DNA of 53,003 bases from Nemertoderma westbladi. Its lineage: Eukaryota > Xenacoelomorpha > Nemertodermatida > Nemertodermatidae. The notes under the pieces are model-generated. The model ran no database searches and was not told the DNA's origin. It was given only the letters and a program-made list of their open reading frames with translations. Location of the stretch: positions 1-53,003 of the forward strand of contig JAUCBJ010007360.1 of assembly GCA_032718475.1 (NCBI GenBank), given 5' to 3'. Both the position numbers and the translations under genes were made by a program. Positions 28,016 to 40,419 of this stretch are shown here, piece after piece. Each line of letters opens with the position of its first letter. Within the stretch, counting starts at the first letter, position 1.

Positions 28016-28077
28016 GTTGTCCCCAGCTCATATCAGTTGTCCCCAGCTCCTATCAGTTGCCCCCCAACTCATTTCAG
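28016..28077. repeat. 20-bp minisatellite (right part) with right target duplication
   Basis: It starts with GTTGT (28016-28020), the duplicated target, and continues the AGCTCATATCAGTTGTCCCC units seen left of the element. Confidence 0.9.
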
Positions 28078-28411
28078 ATTTCTTGTAATATTGTAATGTG
28101 GTGGATATTTCAAAATTTTCTGCCACGCCCACTTTTTGTAGTAGCATGTAAAATTATATTTGAGATGATAACACTCAATAGTTTAACCACTTAAAAACAA
28201 TAACTTCAAATCAACACTAAATGATTAATATTGATTTAGTACATAAATGTATTAATGTTATGTTATATAGAATTGTTATTATTATTTTATGTCCACAGTA
28301 TTGAATCGCAAACTTTCAACATTAAACTCAGATTCACCTGTAATGATTGGACTGGAAGGATAAAGTAGCGAACAATAATTATTATACTATATTTAAATGC
28401 GTGATCCACGA
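28078..28411. other. Unassigned AT-rich spacer
   Basis: Nothing is recognised between the 20-bp and 80-bp arrays. Confidence 0.5.
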
Positions 28412-30903
28412 AAATTAGAAGGATCTTACCTACAACCTTGCCTCTTATACAGGTACTATAATACCAGTAGTCTAGGCCTTCGGTAAGTATCCAATTAGAA
28501 GGATCTTACCTACTACCCTGCCACTTGTACATGTACTATAATACCAGTAGTCCAGGCCTTCGGTAAGTATCCAATTAGAAGGACCTTACCTAAAACTCTG
28601 CCACTTGTACAGGTACTATAATACCAGTAGTCTAGGCCTTCGGTAAGTATCCAATTAGAAGGATCTTACCTACTACCCTGCCACTTGTACATGTACTATA
28701 ATACCAGTAGTCCAGGCCTTCGGTAAGTATCAAATTAGAAGGACCTTACCTAAAACTCTGCCACTTGTACAGGTACTATAATACCAGTAGTCCAGGCCTT
28801 CGGTAAGTATACAATTAGAAGTATCTTACCTCAGTACCTACTACCCTGCCTCTTGTACAATTACTATAATACCAGTAGTCCAGGCCTTCGGTAAGTATCA
28901 AATTAGAAGGATCTTACCTAAAACTCTGTCACTTGTACAGGTACTATAATACCAGTAGTCCAGGCCTTCGGTAAGTATCCAATTAGAAGGATCTCACCTA
29001 CAACCCTGCCACTTGTACAGGTACTATAATACCAGTAGTCCAGGCCTTCGGTAAGTATCCAATTAGAAGGATCTCACCTACAACCCTGCCACTTGTACAT
29101 GTACTATAATACCAGTAGTCCAGGCCTTCGGTAAGTATGAAATTAGAAGGATCTTACCTACAACTCTGCCACTTGTACAGGTACTATAATACCAGTAGTC
29201 CAGGCCTTCGGTAAGTATCAAATTAGAAGGATCTTACCTACTACCCTGCCACTTGTACAGGTACTATAATACCAGTAGTCCAGGCCTTCGGTAAGTATCA
29301 AATTAGAAGGATCTTACCTACTACCCTGCCACTTGTACAGGTACTATAATACCAGTAGTCCAGGCCTTTGGTAAGTATCCAATTAGAAGGATCTTACCTA
29401 CAACCCTGCCACTTGTACAGGTACTATAAATACCAGTAGTCCAGGCCTTCGGTAAGTATCAAATTAGAAGGATCTTACCTACAACTCTGCCACTTGTACA
29501 GGTACTATAATACCCGTAGTCCAGGCCTTCGATAAGTATCAAATTAGAAGGATCTTACCTACAACCCTGCCACTTGTACAGGTACTATAATACCAGTAGT
29601 CCAGGACTTCGGTAAGTATCCAATTAGAAGGATCTTACCTACAACCCTGCCTCTTGTACAGGTACTATAATACCAGTAGTCCAGGCCTTCGCTAAGTATC
29701 CAATTAGAAGGATCTTACCTACAACCCTGCCACTTGTACAGGTACTATAATACCCGTAGTCCAGGCCTTCGATAAGTATCAAATTAGAAGGATCTTACCT
29801 ACAACCCTGCCACTTGTACAGGTACTATAATACCCGTAGTCCAGGCCTTCGATAAGTATCAAATTAGAAGGATCTTACCTTCAACCCTGCCACTTGTACA
29901 AGTACTCTAATACCAGTAGTCCAGGCCTTCGGTAAGTATCCAATTAGAAGGATCTTACCTACAACCCTGCCACTTGTACAGGTACTATAATACCAGTAGT
30001 CCAGGCCTTCGGTAAGTATCCAATTAGAAGGATCTTACCTACAACCCTGCCACTTGTACAGGTACTATAATACCCGTAGTCCAGGCCTTCGATAAGTATC
30101 AAATTAGAAGGATCTTACCTACAACCCTGCCACTTGTACAGGTACTATAATACCAGTAGTCCAGGACTTCGGTAAGTATCCAATTAGAAGGATCTTACCT
30201 TCAACCCTGCCACTTGTACAAGTACTCTAATACCAGTAGTCCAGGCCTTCGATAAGTATCAAATTAGAAGGATCTTACCTACAACCCTGCCACTTGTACA
30301 GGTACTATAATACCAGTAGTCCAGGACTTCGGTAAGTATCCAATTAGAAGGATCTTACCTTCAACCCTGCCACTTGTACAAGTACTCTAATACCAGTAGT
30401 CCAGGCCTTCGGTAAGTATCCAATTAGAAGGATCTTACCTACAACCCTGCCACTTGTACAGGTACTATAATACCAGTAGTCCAGGCCTTCGGTAAGTATC
30501 CAATTAGAAGGATCTTACCTACAACCCTGCCACTTGTACAGGTACTATAATACCCGTAGTCCAGGCCTTCGATAAGTATCAAATTAGAAGGATCTTACCT
30601 ACAACCCTGCCACTTGTACAGGTACTATAATACCAGTAGTCCAGGACTTCGGTAAGTATCCAATTAGAAGGATCTTACCTTCAACCCTGCCACTTGTACA
30701 AGTACTCTAATACCAGTAGTCCAGGCCTTCGGTAAGTATCCAATTAGAAGGATCTTACCTACAACCCTGCCACTTGTACAGGTACTATAATACCAGTAGT
30801 CCAGGCCTTCGGTAAGTATCCAATTAGAAGGATCTTACCTACAACCCTGCCACTTGTACAGGTACTATAATACCAGTAGTCCAGGCCTTCGGTAAGCATC
30901 CAT
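28412..30903. repeat. 80-bp satellite, about 31 units
   Basis: The unit starts AATTAGAAGGATCTTACCTA and ends CCAGGCCTTCGGTAAGTATC, with GTACAGGTACTATAATACCA in the middle. Units are 80 bp with rare 1-7 bp changes. Variants (GATAAG for GGTAAG; CAGGACTTC; TCAACCC with AAGTACTCTAA) recur at 160- and 320-bp spacing in the right half, indicating higher-order amplification. Confidence 0.97.
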
Positions 30904-32300
30904 TAATTGTCCTGCATTTAAAATTGAAGTTATACGGCGTTAATACATGAGGCCCTTCTTTTAAAGAATCTCATATTATCGTATCATACTTTCCCCTTAA
31001 GGATTTTAAGCCGTAAGACTTTCCCCTTTTTGAGATTTTGAAAGCCTAATGTACCTCCTCTTCTTCAAATGGTTCAAATAAAAAGTTTTTAAAGTTATTC
31101 CTAGATTAATTTATCGAGATATTTGTACTTACTGTAGCCAAGTTACAACAGTACCAACAAAATCATATTTACCACTGTTTAATTCCCTGTAATGTTTCTC
31201 GAAAGTATTATTGATATCAGTATTACCAGTGTCACTTTCGTTGCCGCTACATTTCTGTTTCCAAATTTTTTACTGTCTCTCTGGCTGAGACTTGCTAGAA
31301 TTTTTGACTGACTTAATTTCTAGTCGTGTCTCGAATTCCGTAAGACTTTCTATATTTAATACGGGCCTCGTTTACAAGATGATGTGATGCATTATTGTTG
31401 TTATTGCAACGGCATTTATTTACTTTATTATTTAAATCCCTAGGTAGGCCTACACCGCATTATATACTTCACTAAATTCCGAATTACCTCCCGTCACCTT
31501 TTCTATTAACCCTATTGACCTATTGTCTGCGTGACTTTTCCTAAAATTTAATGGGTTATCCAACAGCCAAAACGCCATTTACATGGATATGCTAGTTTTC
31601 GTGCTGTGGTCCCTCTCTGGCACCCATCATCAGTTTTTTTCATGCTAAAATTTTCAAAAAATTTTTGGCTCACTAACTAACATCAATTTATTTCCAGTAT
31701 ATAACGGTTTTTAGGAAGCTGATCACGAATCGAATATGATACTGAAATATATCGTATATTGAAGATTAGGGCATTTTAGTATTTGTGTCAATGTGCGCAC
31801 CAAAAATACAATTGAAGCACACATTTGATAATCAAAAATCATAACCAAATCAACCTGATTGTTAGATATTATGGGTTAACTAGTACGCTGATAACGAATA
31901 TGACACCCAAAAATATCGTATTATCCATCCAAATTCTATATTTGAAAAATTTAACAGTTTATAATTTTTGTGCTAGGCCTACTTGTACTTTCCGATCTGG
32001 GGCACCAGAATGGCACCAAAAATGGATTTGCATTACCAGAAATATTTAAAACTAGCGTCTTCGTGATCAGCGACCTCAAAAACAGTTATACCATCAAAAT
32101 TGTAATTTTTTGAGCCAAAGTTCTAAAATATTTCTAAAATGACCACTCCCCCCCCCCCCCCCTGGACCAATTACGTTGTAAAATAGTCGGGGCCAGATAG
32201 GGTTAACTATTCTGCTACACGGTTGTTTTAAAGTATATCGTATCATAATTCTATATGGAAAACATATAAAGAATACGATATTATATATCTGGGTGAAAAG
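30904..32300. other. Unassigned sequence with a 15-nt poly(C) tract
   Basis: AT-rich, with short chance frames only. A run of 15 C lies at 32148-32162. No element end is recognised. Confidence 0.5.
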
Positions 32301-35300
32301 TCGGATTGGGCTGAGGCTGGTGGAAGGGTGGAGCTGGAGCCACAGCGGGTGGTATAGGGAGGAGCAGTTGGATTGGGCTGAGGCTGGTCGAAGGGTGGAG
32401 CTGGAGCCACAGTGGGTGGTATAGGGCGGAGCAGTTGGATTGGGCTGAGGCTGGTGGAAGGGTGGAGCTGGAGCCACAGCAGGTGTTATAGGGAGGAGCA
32501 GTTGGATTGGGCTGAGGCTGGTGGAAGGTTGGAGCTGGAGCCACAGCGGGTGGTATCGGGAGGAGCAGTTGGATTGGGCTGAGGCTGGTGGAAGGGAGGA
32601 GCTGGAGCCACAGCGGGTGGTATAGGGAGGAGCAGTTGGATTGAGCTGAGGCTGTTGGAAGGGTGGAGCTAGAGCCACAGCGTGTGGTTTAGGGAGGAGC
32701 AGTTGGATTGGGCTGAGGCTGGTGGAAGGGTGGAGCTAGAGCCACAGCGGGTGGTATAGGGAGGAGCAGTTGGGTTGGGCTGAGGCTGGTGGAAGGGTGG
32801 AGCTGGAGCCACAGCGGGTGGTATAGGGAGGAGCAGTTGGATTGGGTTGAGGCTGTTGGAAGGGTGGAGCTGTAGCCACATCGGGTGGTATAGGGGGGAG
32901 CAGTTGGATTGGGCTGAGGCTGGTGGAAGGGCGGAGCTGGAGCCACAGCGGGTGTTATAGAGAGGAGCAGTTGGATTGGGCTGAGGCTGGTGGAAGGGTG
33001 GAGCTGGAGCCACAGCAGGTGTTATAGGGAGGAGCAGTTGGGTTGGGCTGAGGCTGGTGGACGGGTGGAGCTGGAGCTACAGCGGGTGGTATAGGGAGGA
33101 GCAGTTGGATTGGGTTGAGGCTGTTGGAAGGGTGGAGCTGTAGCCACATCGGGTGGTATAAGGAGGAGCAGTTTGATTGGGCTGAGGCTGGTAGAATGGT
33201 GGAGCTGGAGCCACAGCGGGTGTTATAGGGGGGAGCAGTTGGATTGGGCTGAGGCTGGTGGAAGGGCGGAGCTGGAGCCACAGCGGGTGTTATAGAGAGG
33301 AGCAGTTGGATTGGGCTGAGGCTGGTGGAAGGGTGGAGCTGGAGCCACAGCAGGTGTTATAGGGAGGAGCAGTTGGATTGGGCTGAGGCTGGTGGAAGGG
33401 TGGAGCTGGAGCCACAGCGGGTGGTATAGGGAGGAGCAGTTGGATTGGGCTGAGGCTGGTGGAAGGGTGGAGCTGGAGCCACAGCAGGTGTTATAGGGAG
33501 GAGCAGTTGGATTGGGCTGAGGCTGGTGGAAGGGTGGAGCTGGAGCCACAGCGGGTGGTATAGGTGGAGCAGTTGGATTGGGCTGAGGCTGGTGGAAGGG
33601 TGGAGCTGGAGCTACATTGGGTGGTATAGGGAGGAGCAGTTGGATTGGGCTGAGGCTGTTGGAAGGGTGGAGCTGGAGCCACAGCGGGTGTTTTAGGGAG
33701 GAGCAGTTGGATTGGGTTGAGGCTGGTGGAAGGGCGGAGCTGGAGCCACACCGAGTGTTATAGAGAGGAGCAGTTGGATTGGGCTGAGGCTGGTGGAAGG
33801 GTGGAGCTGGAGCCACAGCGGGTGTTATAGAGAGGAGCAGTTGGATTGGGCTGAGGCTGGTGGAAGGGTGGAGCTGGAGCCACAGCAGGTGTTATAGGGA
33901 GGAGCAGTTGGATTGGGCTGAGGCTGTTGGACGGGTGGAGGTGGAGCCACAGCGGGTATTATAGGGAGGAGCAGTTGGATTGGGCTGAGGCTGGTGGAAG
34001 GGTGGAGCTGGAGCTACATCGGGTGGTATAGGGAGGAGCAGTTGGATTGGGCTGAGGCTGTTGGAAGAGTGGAGCTGAAGCCACAGCGGGTGTTATAGGG
34101 AGGAGCAGTTGGATTGGGTTGAGGCTGGTGGAAGAGCGGAGCTGGAGCCACAGCGAGTGTTATAGAGAGGAACAGTTGGATTGGGCTGAGGCTGGTGGAA
34201 GTGTGGAGCTGGAGCCACAGCAGGTGTTATAGGGAGGAGCAGTTGGATTGGGCTGAGGCTGGTGGAAGGGTGGAGCTGGAGCCATAGCGGGTGGTATAGG
34301 GAGGAGCAGTTGGATTGGACTGAGGCTGGTGGAAGGGTGGAGCTGGAGCCACAGCGGGTGGTATAGGGAGGAGCAGTTGGATTGGGCTGAGGCTGGTGGA
34401 AGGGTGGAGCTAGAGCCACGGCGTGTGGTATAGGGAGGAGCAGTTGGATTGGGCTGAGGCTGGTGGAAGGGTGGAGCTGGAGCCAGAGCGGGTGGTATAG
34501 GGAGGAGCAGTTGGATTGGGCTGAGGCTGGTGGACGGGTGGAGGTGGAGCCACAGCGGGTATTATAGGGATGAGCAGTTGGATTGGGCTGAGGCTGGTGG
34601 AAGGGTGGAGCTGGAGATACAGCGGGTGGTATAGGGAGGAGCAGTTGGATTGGGCTGAGGCTGTTGGAAGGGTGGAGCTGGAGCCACATCGGGTGGTATA
34701 AGGAGGAGCAGTTTGATTGGGCTGAGGCTGGTAGAATGGTGGAGCTGGAGCCACAGCGGGTGGTATAGGGAGGGGCAGTTGGATTGGGCTGAGGCTGGTG
34801 GAAGGGTGGAGCTAGAGCCACAGCGTGTGGTATAGGGAGGAGCAGTTGGATTGGGCTGATGCTGGTGGAAGGGTGGAGCTGGAGCCACAGTAGGTGTTAT
34901 AGGGAGGAGCAGTTGGATTGGGCTGAGGCTGTTGGAAGGGTGGAGCTGGAGCCACATCGGGTGGTATAAGGAGGAGCAGTTTGATTGGGCTGAGGCTGGT
35001 AGAATGGTGGAGCTGGAGCCACAGCGGGTGGTATAGGGAGGGGCAGTTGGATTGGGCTGAGGCTGGTGGAAGGGTGGAGCTGGAGCCACAGCGGGTGTTA
35101 TAGGGAGGAGCAGTTGGATTGGGCTGAGGCTGGTGGAAGGGTGGAGCTGGAGCTACATCCGGTGGTATATGGAGCAGCAGTTGGATTGGGCTGAGGCTGG
35201 TGGAAGGGTGGAGCTGGAGCCACAGCGGGTGGTATAGGGAGGAGCAGTTGGATTGGGCTGGTGCAAGCGGAAGGGTGGAGCTGGAGCCACAGCGGGTGTT

Positions 35301-38300
35301 ATAGGGAGGACCAGTTGGATTGGGCTGAGGCTGGTGGAAGGGTGGAGCTGGAGCCACAGCGGGTGGTATAGGGGTGAGCAGTTGGATTGGGCTAAGGCTG
35401 GTGGAAGGGTGGAGCTGGAGCCACAGCGGCTGGTATAGGGAGGAGCAGTTGGATTGGGCTGAGGCTGGTGGAAGGGTGGAGCTGGAGCCACAGCGGGTGG
35501 TATAGGGAGGATCAGTTGGATTGGGCTGAGGCTAGTTGAAGGGTGGAGCTGGAGCCACAGCGGGTGGTATAGGGAGGAGCAATTGGATTGGGCTGATGCT
35601 GGTAGAAGGGTGGAGCTATAGCCACAGCGGGTGGTATAGGGAGGAGCAGTTGGATTGGGCTGGTGCAAGCAGAAGGGTGGAGCTGGAGCCACAGCAGGTG
35701 TTATAGGGAGGGACAGTTGGATTGGGCTGAGGCTGGTGGAAGGGAGGAGCTAGAGCCACAGCAGGTGTTATAGGGAGGAGCAGTTGGATTGGGCTGAGGC
35801 TGGTAGAAGGGTGAAGCTGGAGCCACAGCGTGTGGTATAGGGAGGAGCAGTTGGATTGGGCTGAGGCTGTTGGAAGGGTGGAGCTGCAGCCACATCAGGT
35901 GGTAGGGAGGAGCAGTTCAATTGGACTGAAGCTGGAGCCACAGCGGCTGTTATAGGGAGGAGCAGTTCGATTGGGCTGATGCTGGTGGAAGGGTGGAGCT
36001 GGAGCCACAGCGGGTGGTATAGGGAGGAGCAGTGGGATTGTGCTGAGGCTGGTGGAAGGGTGGAGCTGTAGCCACAGCGGGTGGTAGGGATGAGCAGTTG
36101 GATTGGGGTGATGCTGGTGGAAGGGTGGAGCTGGAGCCACAGCGGGTAATATAGGGAGGAGCAGTTGGATTGGGCTGAGGCTGGTGGAAGGGTGGAGCTG
36201 AAGCTACAGCGGGTGGTATAGGGAGGAGCAGTTGGATTGGTATAAGGCTGGTGGAAGGGTGGAGCTGGAGCCACAGCGGGTGGTATATGGAGGAGCAGTT
36301 GGATTGGGCTGGTGCAAGCGGAAGGGTGGAGCTGGAGCCACAGCGGGTGTTATAGGGAGGGACAGTTGGATTGGGCTGAGGCTGTTGGAAGGGTGGAGCT
36401 AGAGCCACAGCAGATGTTATAGGGAGGAGCAGTTGGATTGGGCTGAGGCTGGTAGAAGGGTGAAGCTGGAGCAACAGCATGTGGTATAGGGAGGAGCAGT
36501 TGGATTGGGCTGAGGCTGGTGGAAGGGTGGAGCTGGAGCAACAGCGGGTGTTATAGGGAGGGACAGTTGGATTGGGCTGAGGCTGGTGGAAGGGTGGAGC
36601 TGGAGCCACAGCGGGTGTTATAGGGAGGGACAGTTGGATTGGGCTGAGGCTGGTGGAAGGGTGGAGCTGGAGCCACAGCATATGTTATAGGGAGGAGCAG
36701 TTGGATTGGGCTGAGGCTGTTGGAAGGGTGGAGCTAGAGCCACAGCAGATGTTATAGGGAGGAGCAGTTGGATTGGGCTGAGGCTGGTAGAAGGGTGAAG
36801 CTGGAGCAACAGCGGGTGGTATAGGGAGGAGCAGTTGGATCGGGCTGAGGCTGGTGGAAGGGTGGAGCTGGAGCTACATCGGGTGGTATAGGGAGGAGCA
36901 GTTGGATTGGGCTGAGGCTGTTGGACGGGTGGAGGTGGAGCCACAGCGGGTATTATAGGGAGGAGCAGTTGGATTGGGCTGAGGCTGGTGGAAGGGTGGA
37001 GCTGGAGATACAGCGGGTGGTATAGGGAGGAGCAGTTGGATTGGGCTGAGGCTGTTGGAAGGGTGGAGCTGGAGCCACATCGGGTGGTATAAGGAGGAGC
37101 AGTTTGATTGGGCTGAGGCTGGTAGAATGGTGGAGCTGGAGCCACAGCAGGTGGTATAGGGAGGGGCAGTTGGATTGGGCTGAGGCTGGTGGAAGGGTGG
37201 AGCTAGAGCCACAGCGTGTGGTATAGGGAGGAGCAGTTGGATTGGGCTGATGCTGGTGGAAGGGTGGAGCTGGAGCCACAGCAGGTGTTATAGTGAGGAG
37301 CAGTTGGATTGGGCTGAGGCTGGTGGAAGGGTGGAGCTGGAGCCACAGCGGGTGTTATAGGGAGCAGCAGTTGGATTGGGCTGAGGCTGATGGAAGGGTG
37401 GAGCTGGAGCCACAGCGGGTGGTATAGGGAGGAGCAGTTGGATTGGGCTGGTGCAAGCGGAAGGGTGGAGCTGGAGCCACAGCGGGTGTTATAGGGAGGA
37501 CCAGTTGGATTGGGCTGAGGCTGGTGGAAGGGTGGAGCTGGAGCCACAGCGGGTGGTATAGGGGTGAGCAGTTGGATTGGGCTGAGGCTGGTGGAAGGGT
37601 GGAGCTAGAGCCACAGCGGGTGGTATAGGGAGGAGAAGTTGGATTGGGCTGGTGCAAGCGGAAGGGTGGAGCTGGAGCCACAGCGGGTGTTATAGGGAGG
37701 ACCACTTGGATTGGGCTGAGGCTGGTGGAAGGGTGGAGCTGGAGCCACAGCGGGTGGTATAGGGGTGAGCAGTTGGATTGGGCTAAGGCTGGTGGAAGGG
37801 TGGAGCTGGAGCCACAGCGGCTGGTATAGGGAGGAGCAGTTGGATTGGGCTGATGCTGGTGGAAGGGTGGAGCTGGAGCCACAGCGGGTGGTATAGGGAG
37901 GATCAGTTGGATTGGGCTGAGGCTAGTTGAAGGGTGGAGCTGGAGCCACAGCGGGTGGTATAGGGAGGAGCAATTGGATTGGGCTGATGCTGGTAGAAGG
38001 GTGGAGCTGGAGCCACAGCGGGTGGTATAGGGAGGAGCAGTTGGATTGGGCTGGTGCAAGCGGAAGGGTGGAGCTGGAGCCACAGCGGGCGTTATAGGGA
38101 GGGACAGTTGGATTGGGCTGAGGCTGGTGGAAGGGTGGAGCTAGAGCCACAGCAGGTGTTATAGGGAGGAGCAGTTGGATTGGGCTGAGGCTGGTAGAAG
38201 GGTGAAGCTGGAGCCACAGCGTGTGGTATAGGGAGGAGCAGTTGGATTGGGCTGAGGCTGTTGGAAGGGTGGAGCTGTAGCCACAGCGGGTGGTAGGGAT

Positions 38301-40419
38301 GAACAGTTAGATTGGGCTAAAGCTGGTGGAGCTGGAGCCACAGCGGGTGGTATAGGGAGGATCAGTTGGATTGGGCTGAGGCTAGTTGAAGGGTGGAGCT
38401 GGAGCCACAGCGGGTGGTATAGGGAGGAGCAATTGGATTGGGCTGATGCTGGTAGAAGGGTGGAGCTGGAGCCACAGCGGGTGGTATAGGGAGGAGCAGT
38501 TGGATTGGGCTGGTGCAAGCGGAAGGGTGGAGCTGGAGCCACAGCGGGTGTTATAGGGAGGGACAGTTGGATTGGGCTGAGGCTGGTGGAAGGGTGGAGC
38601 TAGAGCCACAGCAGGTGTTATAGGGAGGAGCAGTTGGATTGGGCTGAGGCTGGTAGAAGGGTGAAGCTGGAGCCACAGCGTGTGGTATAGGGAGGAGCAG
38701 TTGGATTGGGCTGAGGCTGTTGGAAGGGTGGAGCTGCAGCCACATCAGGTGGTAGGGAGGAGCAGTTCGATTGGACTGAAGCTGGAGCCACAGCGGCTGT
38801 TATAGGGAGGAGCAGTTGGATTGGGCTAAAGCTGGTGGAGCTGGAGCCACAGGGGGTGTTATAGGGAGGAGCAGTTGGATTGGGCTGAGGCTGTTGGAAG
38901 GGTGGAGCTGGAGCCACATCGGGTGGTAGGGAGAAGCAGTTGGATTGGACTGAAGCTGGAGCCACAGCGGCTGTTATAGGGAGGAGCAGTTGGATTGGGC
39001 TGATGCTGGTGGAAGGGTGGAGCTGGAGCCACAGCGGCTGTTATAGGGAGGAGCAGTTCGATTGGGCTGATGCTGGTGGAAGGGTGGAGCTGGAGCCACA
39101 GCGCGTGGTATAGGGAGGAGCAGTGGGATTGGGCTGAGGCTGGTGGAAGGGTGGAGCTGTAGCCACAGCGGGTGGTAGGGATGAGCAGTTGGATTGGGAT
39201 AAAGCTGGTGGAGCTGGAGCCACAGGGGGTGTTATAGGGATGAGCAGTTGGATTGGGCTGAGGCTGTTGGAAGGGTGGAGCTGGAGCCACATCGGGTGGT
39301 AGGGAGAAGCAGTTGGATTGGACTGAAGCTGGAGCCACAGCGGCTGTTATAGGGAGGAGCAGTTGGATTGGGCTGATGCTGGTGGAAGGGTGGAGCTGGA
39401 GCCACAGCGGGTGGTATAGGGAGGAGCAGTGGGATTGGGCTGAGGCTGGCAGAAGGGTGGAGCTGTAGCCACAGCGGGAGGTAGGGAGGAGCAGTTGGAT
39501 TGGGCTGAAGCTGGTGGAGCTGGAGCCACAGCGGGTAATATAGGGAGGAGCAGTTGGATTGGGCTGAGGCTGGTGGAAGGGTGGAGCTGAAGCTACAGCG
39601 GGTGGTATAGGGAGGAGCAGTTGGATTGGTATGAGGCTGGTGGAAGGGTGGAGCTTGAGCCACAGCGGGTGGTATAGGGAGGAGCAGTTGGATTGGTATG
39701 AGGCTGGTGGAATGGTGGAGCTGGAGCCACAGCGGGTGGTATAGGGAGGAGGAGTTGGATTGGTATGAGGCTGGTGGAAGGGTGGAGCTGGAGCCACAGC
39801 GGGAGGTATAGGGAGGAGCAGTTGGATTGGGCTGAGGCTGGTGGAAGGGTGGAGCTGGAGCCACAGCGGGTGGTATAGGGAGGAGCAGTTGGATTGGGCT
39901 GGTGCAAGCGGAAGGGTGGAGCTGGAGCCACAGCGGGTGGTATAGGGAGGATCAGTTGGATTGGGCTGAGGCTGGTGGAAGGGTGGAGCTGGAGCCACAG
40001 CAGGTGTTATAGGTAGGAGCAGTTCGATTGGGCTGAGGCTGGTGGAAGGGTGGAGCTGGAGCCACAGCGGGAGGTATAGGGAGGAGTAGTTGGATTGGGC
40101 TGAGGCTGGTGGAAGGGTGGAGCTGGAGCCATAGCGGGTGGTATAGGGAGGAGCAGTTGGATTGGGCTGAGGCTGGTGGAAGGGTGGAGCTGGAGCCAGA
40201 GCGGCTGGTATAGGGAGGAGCAGTTGGATTGGGCTGAGGCTGGTGGAAGGGTGGAGCTGGAGCCACAGCGGGTGGTATAGGGAGGAGCAGTTGGATTGGG
40301 CTGAGGCTGTTGGAAGGGTGGAGCTGCAGCCACATCAGGTGGTAGGGAGGAGCAGTTCAATTGGACTGAAGCTGGAGCCACAGCGGCTGTTATAGGGAGG
40401 AGCAGTTCGATTGGGCTGA
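32301..40419. repeat. 67-bp satellite, about 120 units
   Basis: The unit begins AGCAGTTGGATTGGGCTGAG, continues GCTGGTGGAAGGGTGGAGCT and ends with GGTGGTATAGGGAGG. Strong strand asymmetry is present (G-rich plus strand). The minus strand of the consensus has no stop codon in any frame, so Pro/Ser-rich open frames up to 379 codons arise throughout. A shortened variant unit with GGTGCAAGCGGAAGG recurs. Large segments are duplicated at offsets of 2190 and 2391 bp. The array ends abruptly at 40419 against Pao integrase sequence. Confidence 0.97.

Noticed and set aside
28412-30903. CRISPR-like array
   Set aside because: Units are contiguous 80-bp repeats without unique spacers, in a eukaryotic context.
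32094-40381. Pro/Ser-rich minus-strand frames up to 379 codons in the 67-bp array as a repeat-protein gene
   Set aside because: Every phase of the unit is stop-free, frames are broken at random by unit variants, and no promoter, intron or unique terminal sequence is seen. Reported only as a property of the satellite.
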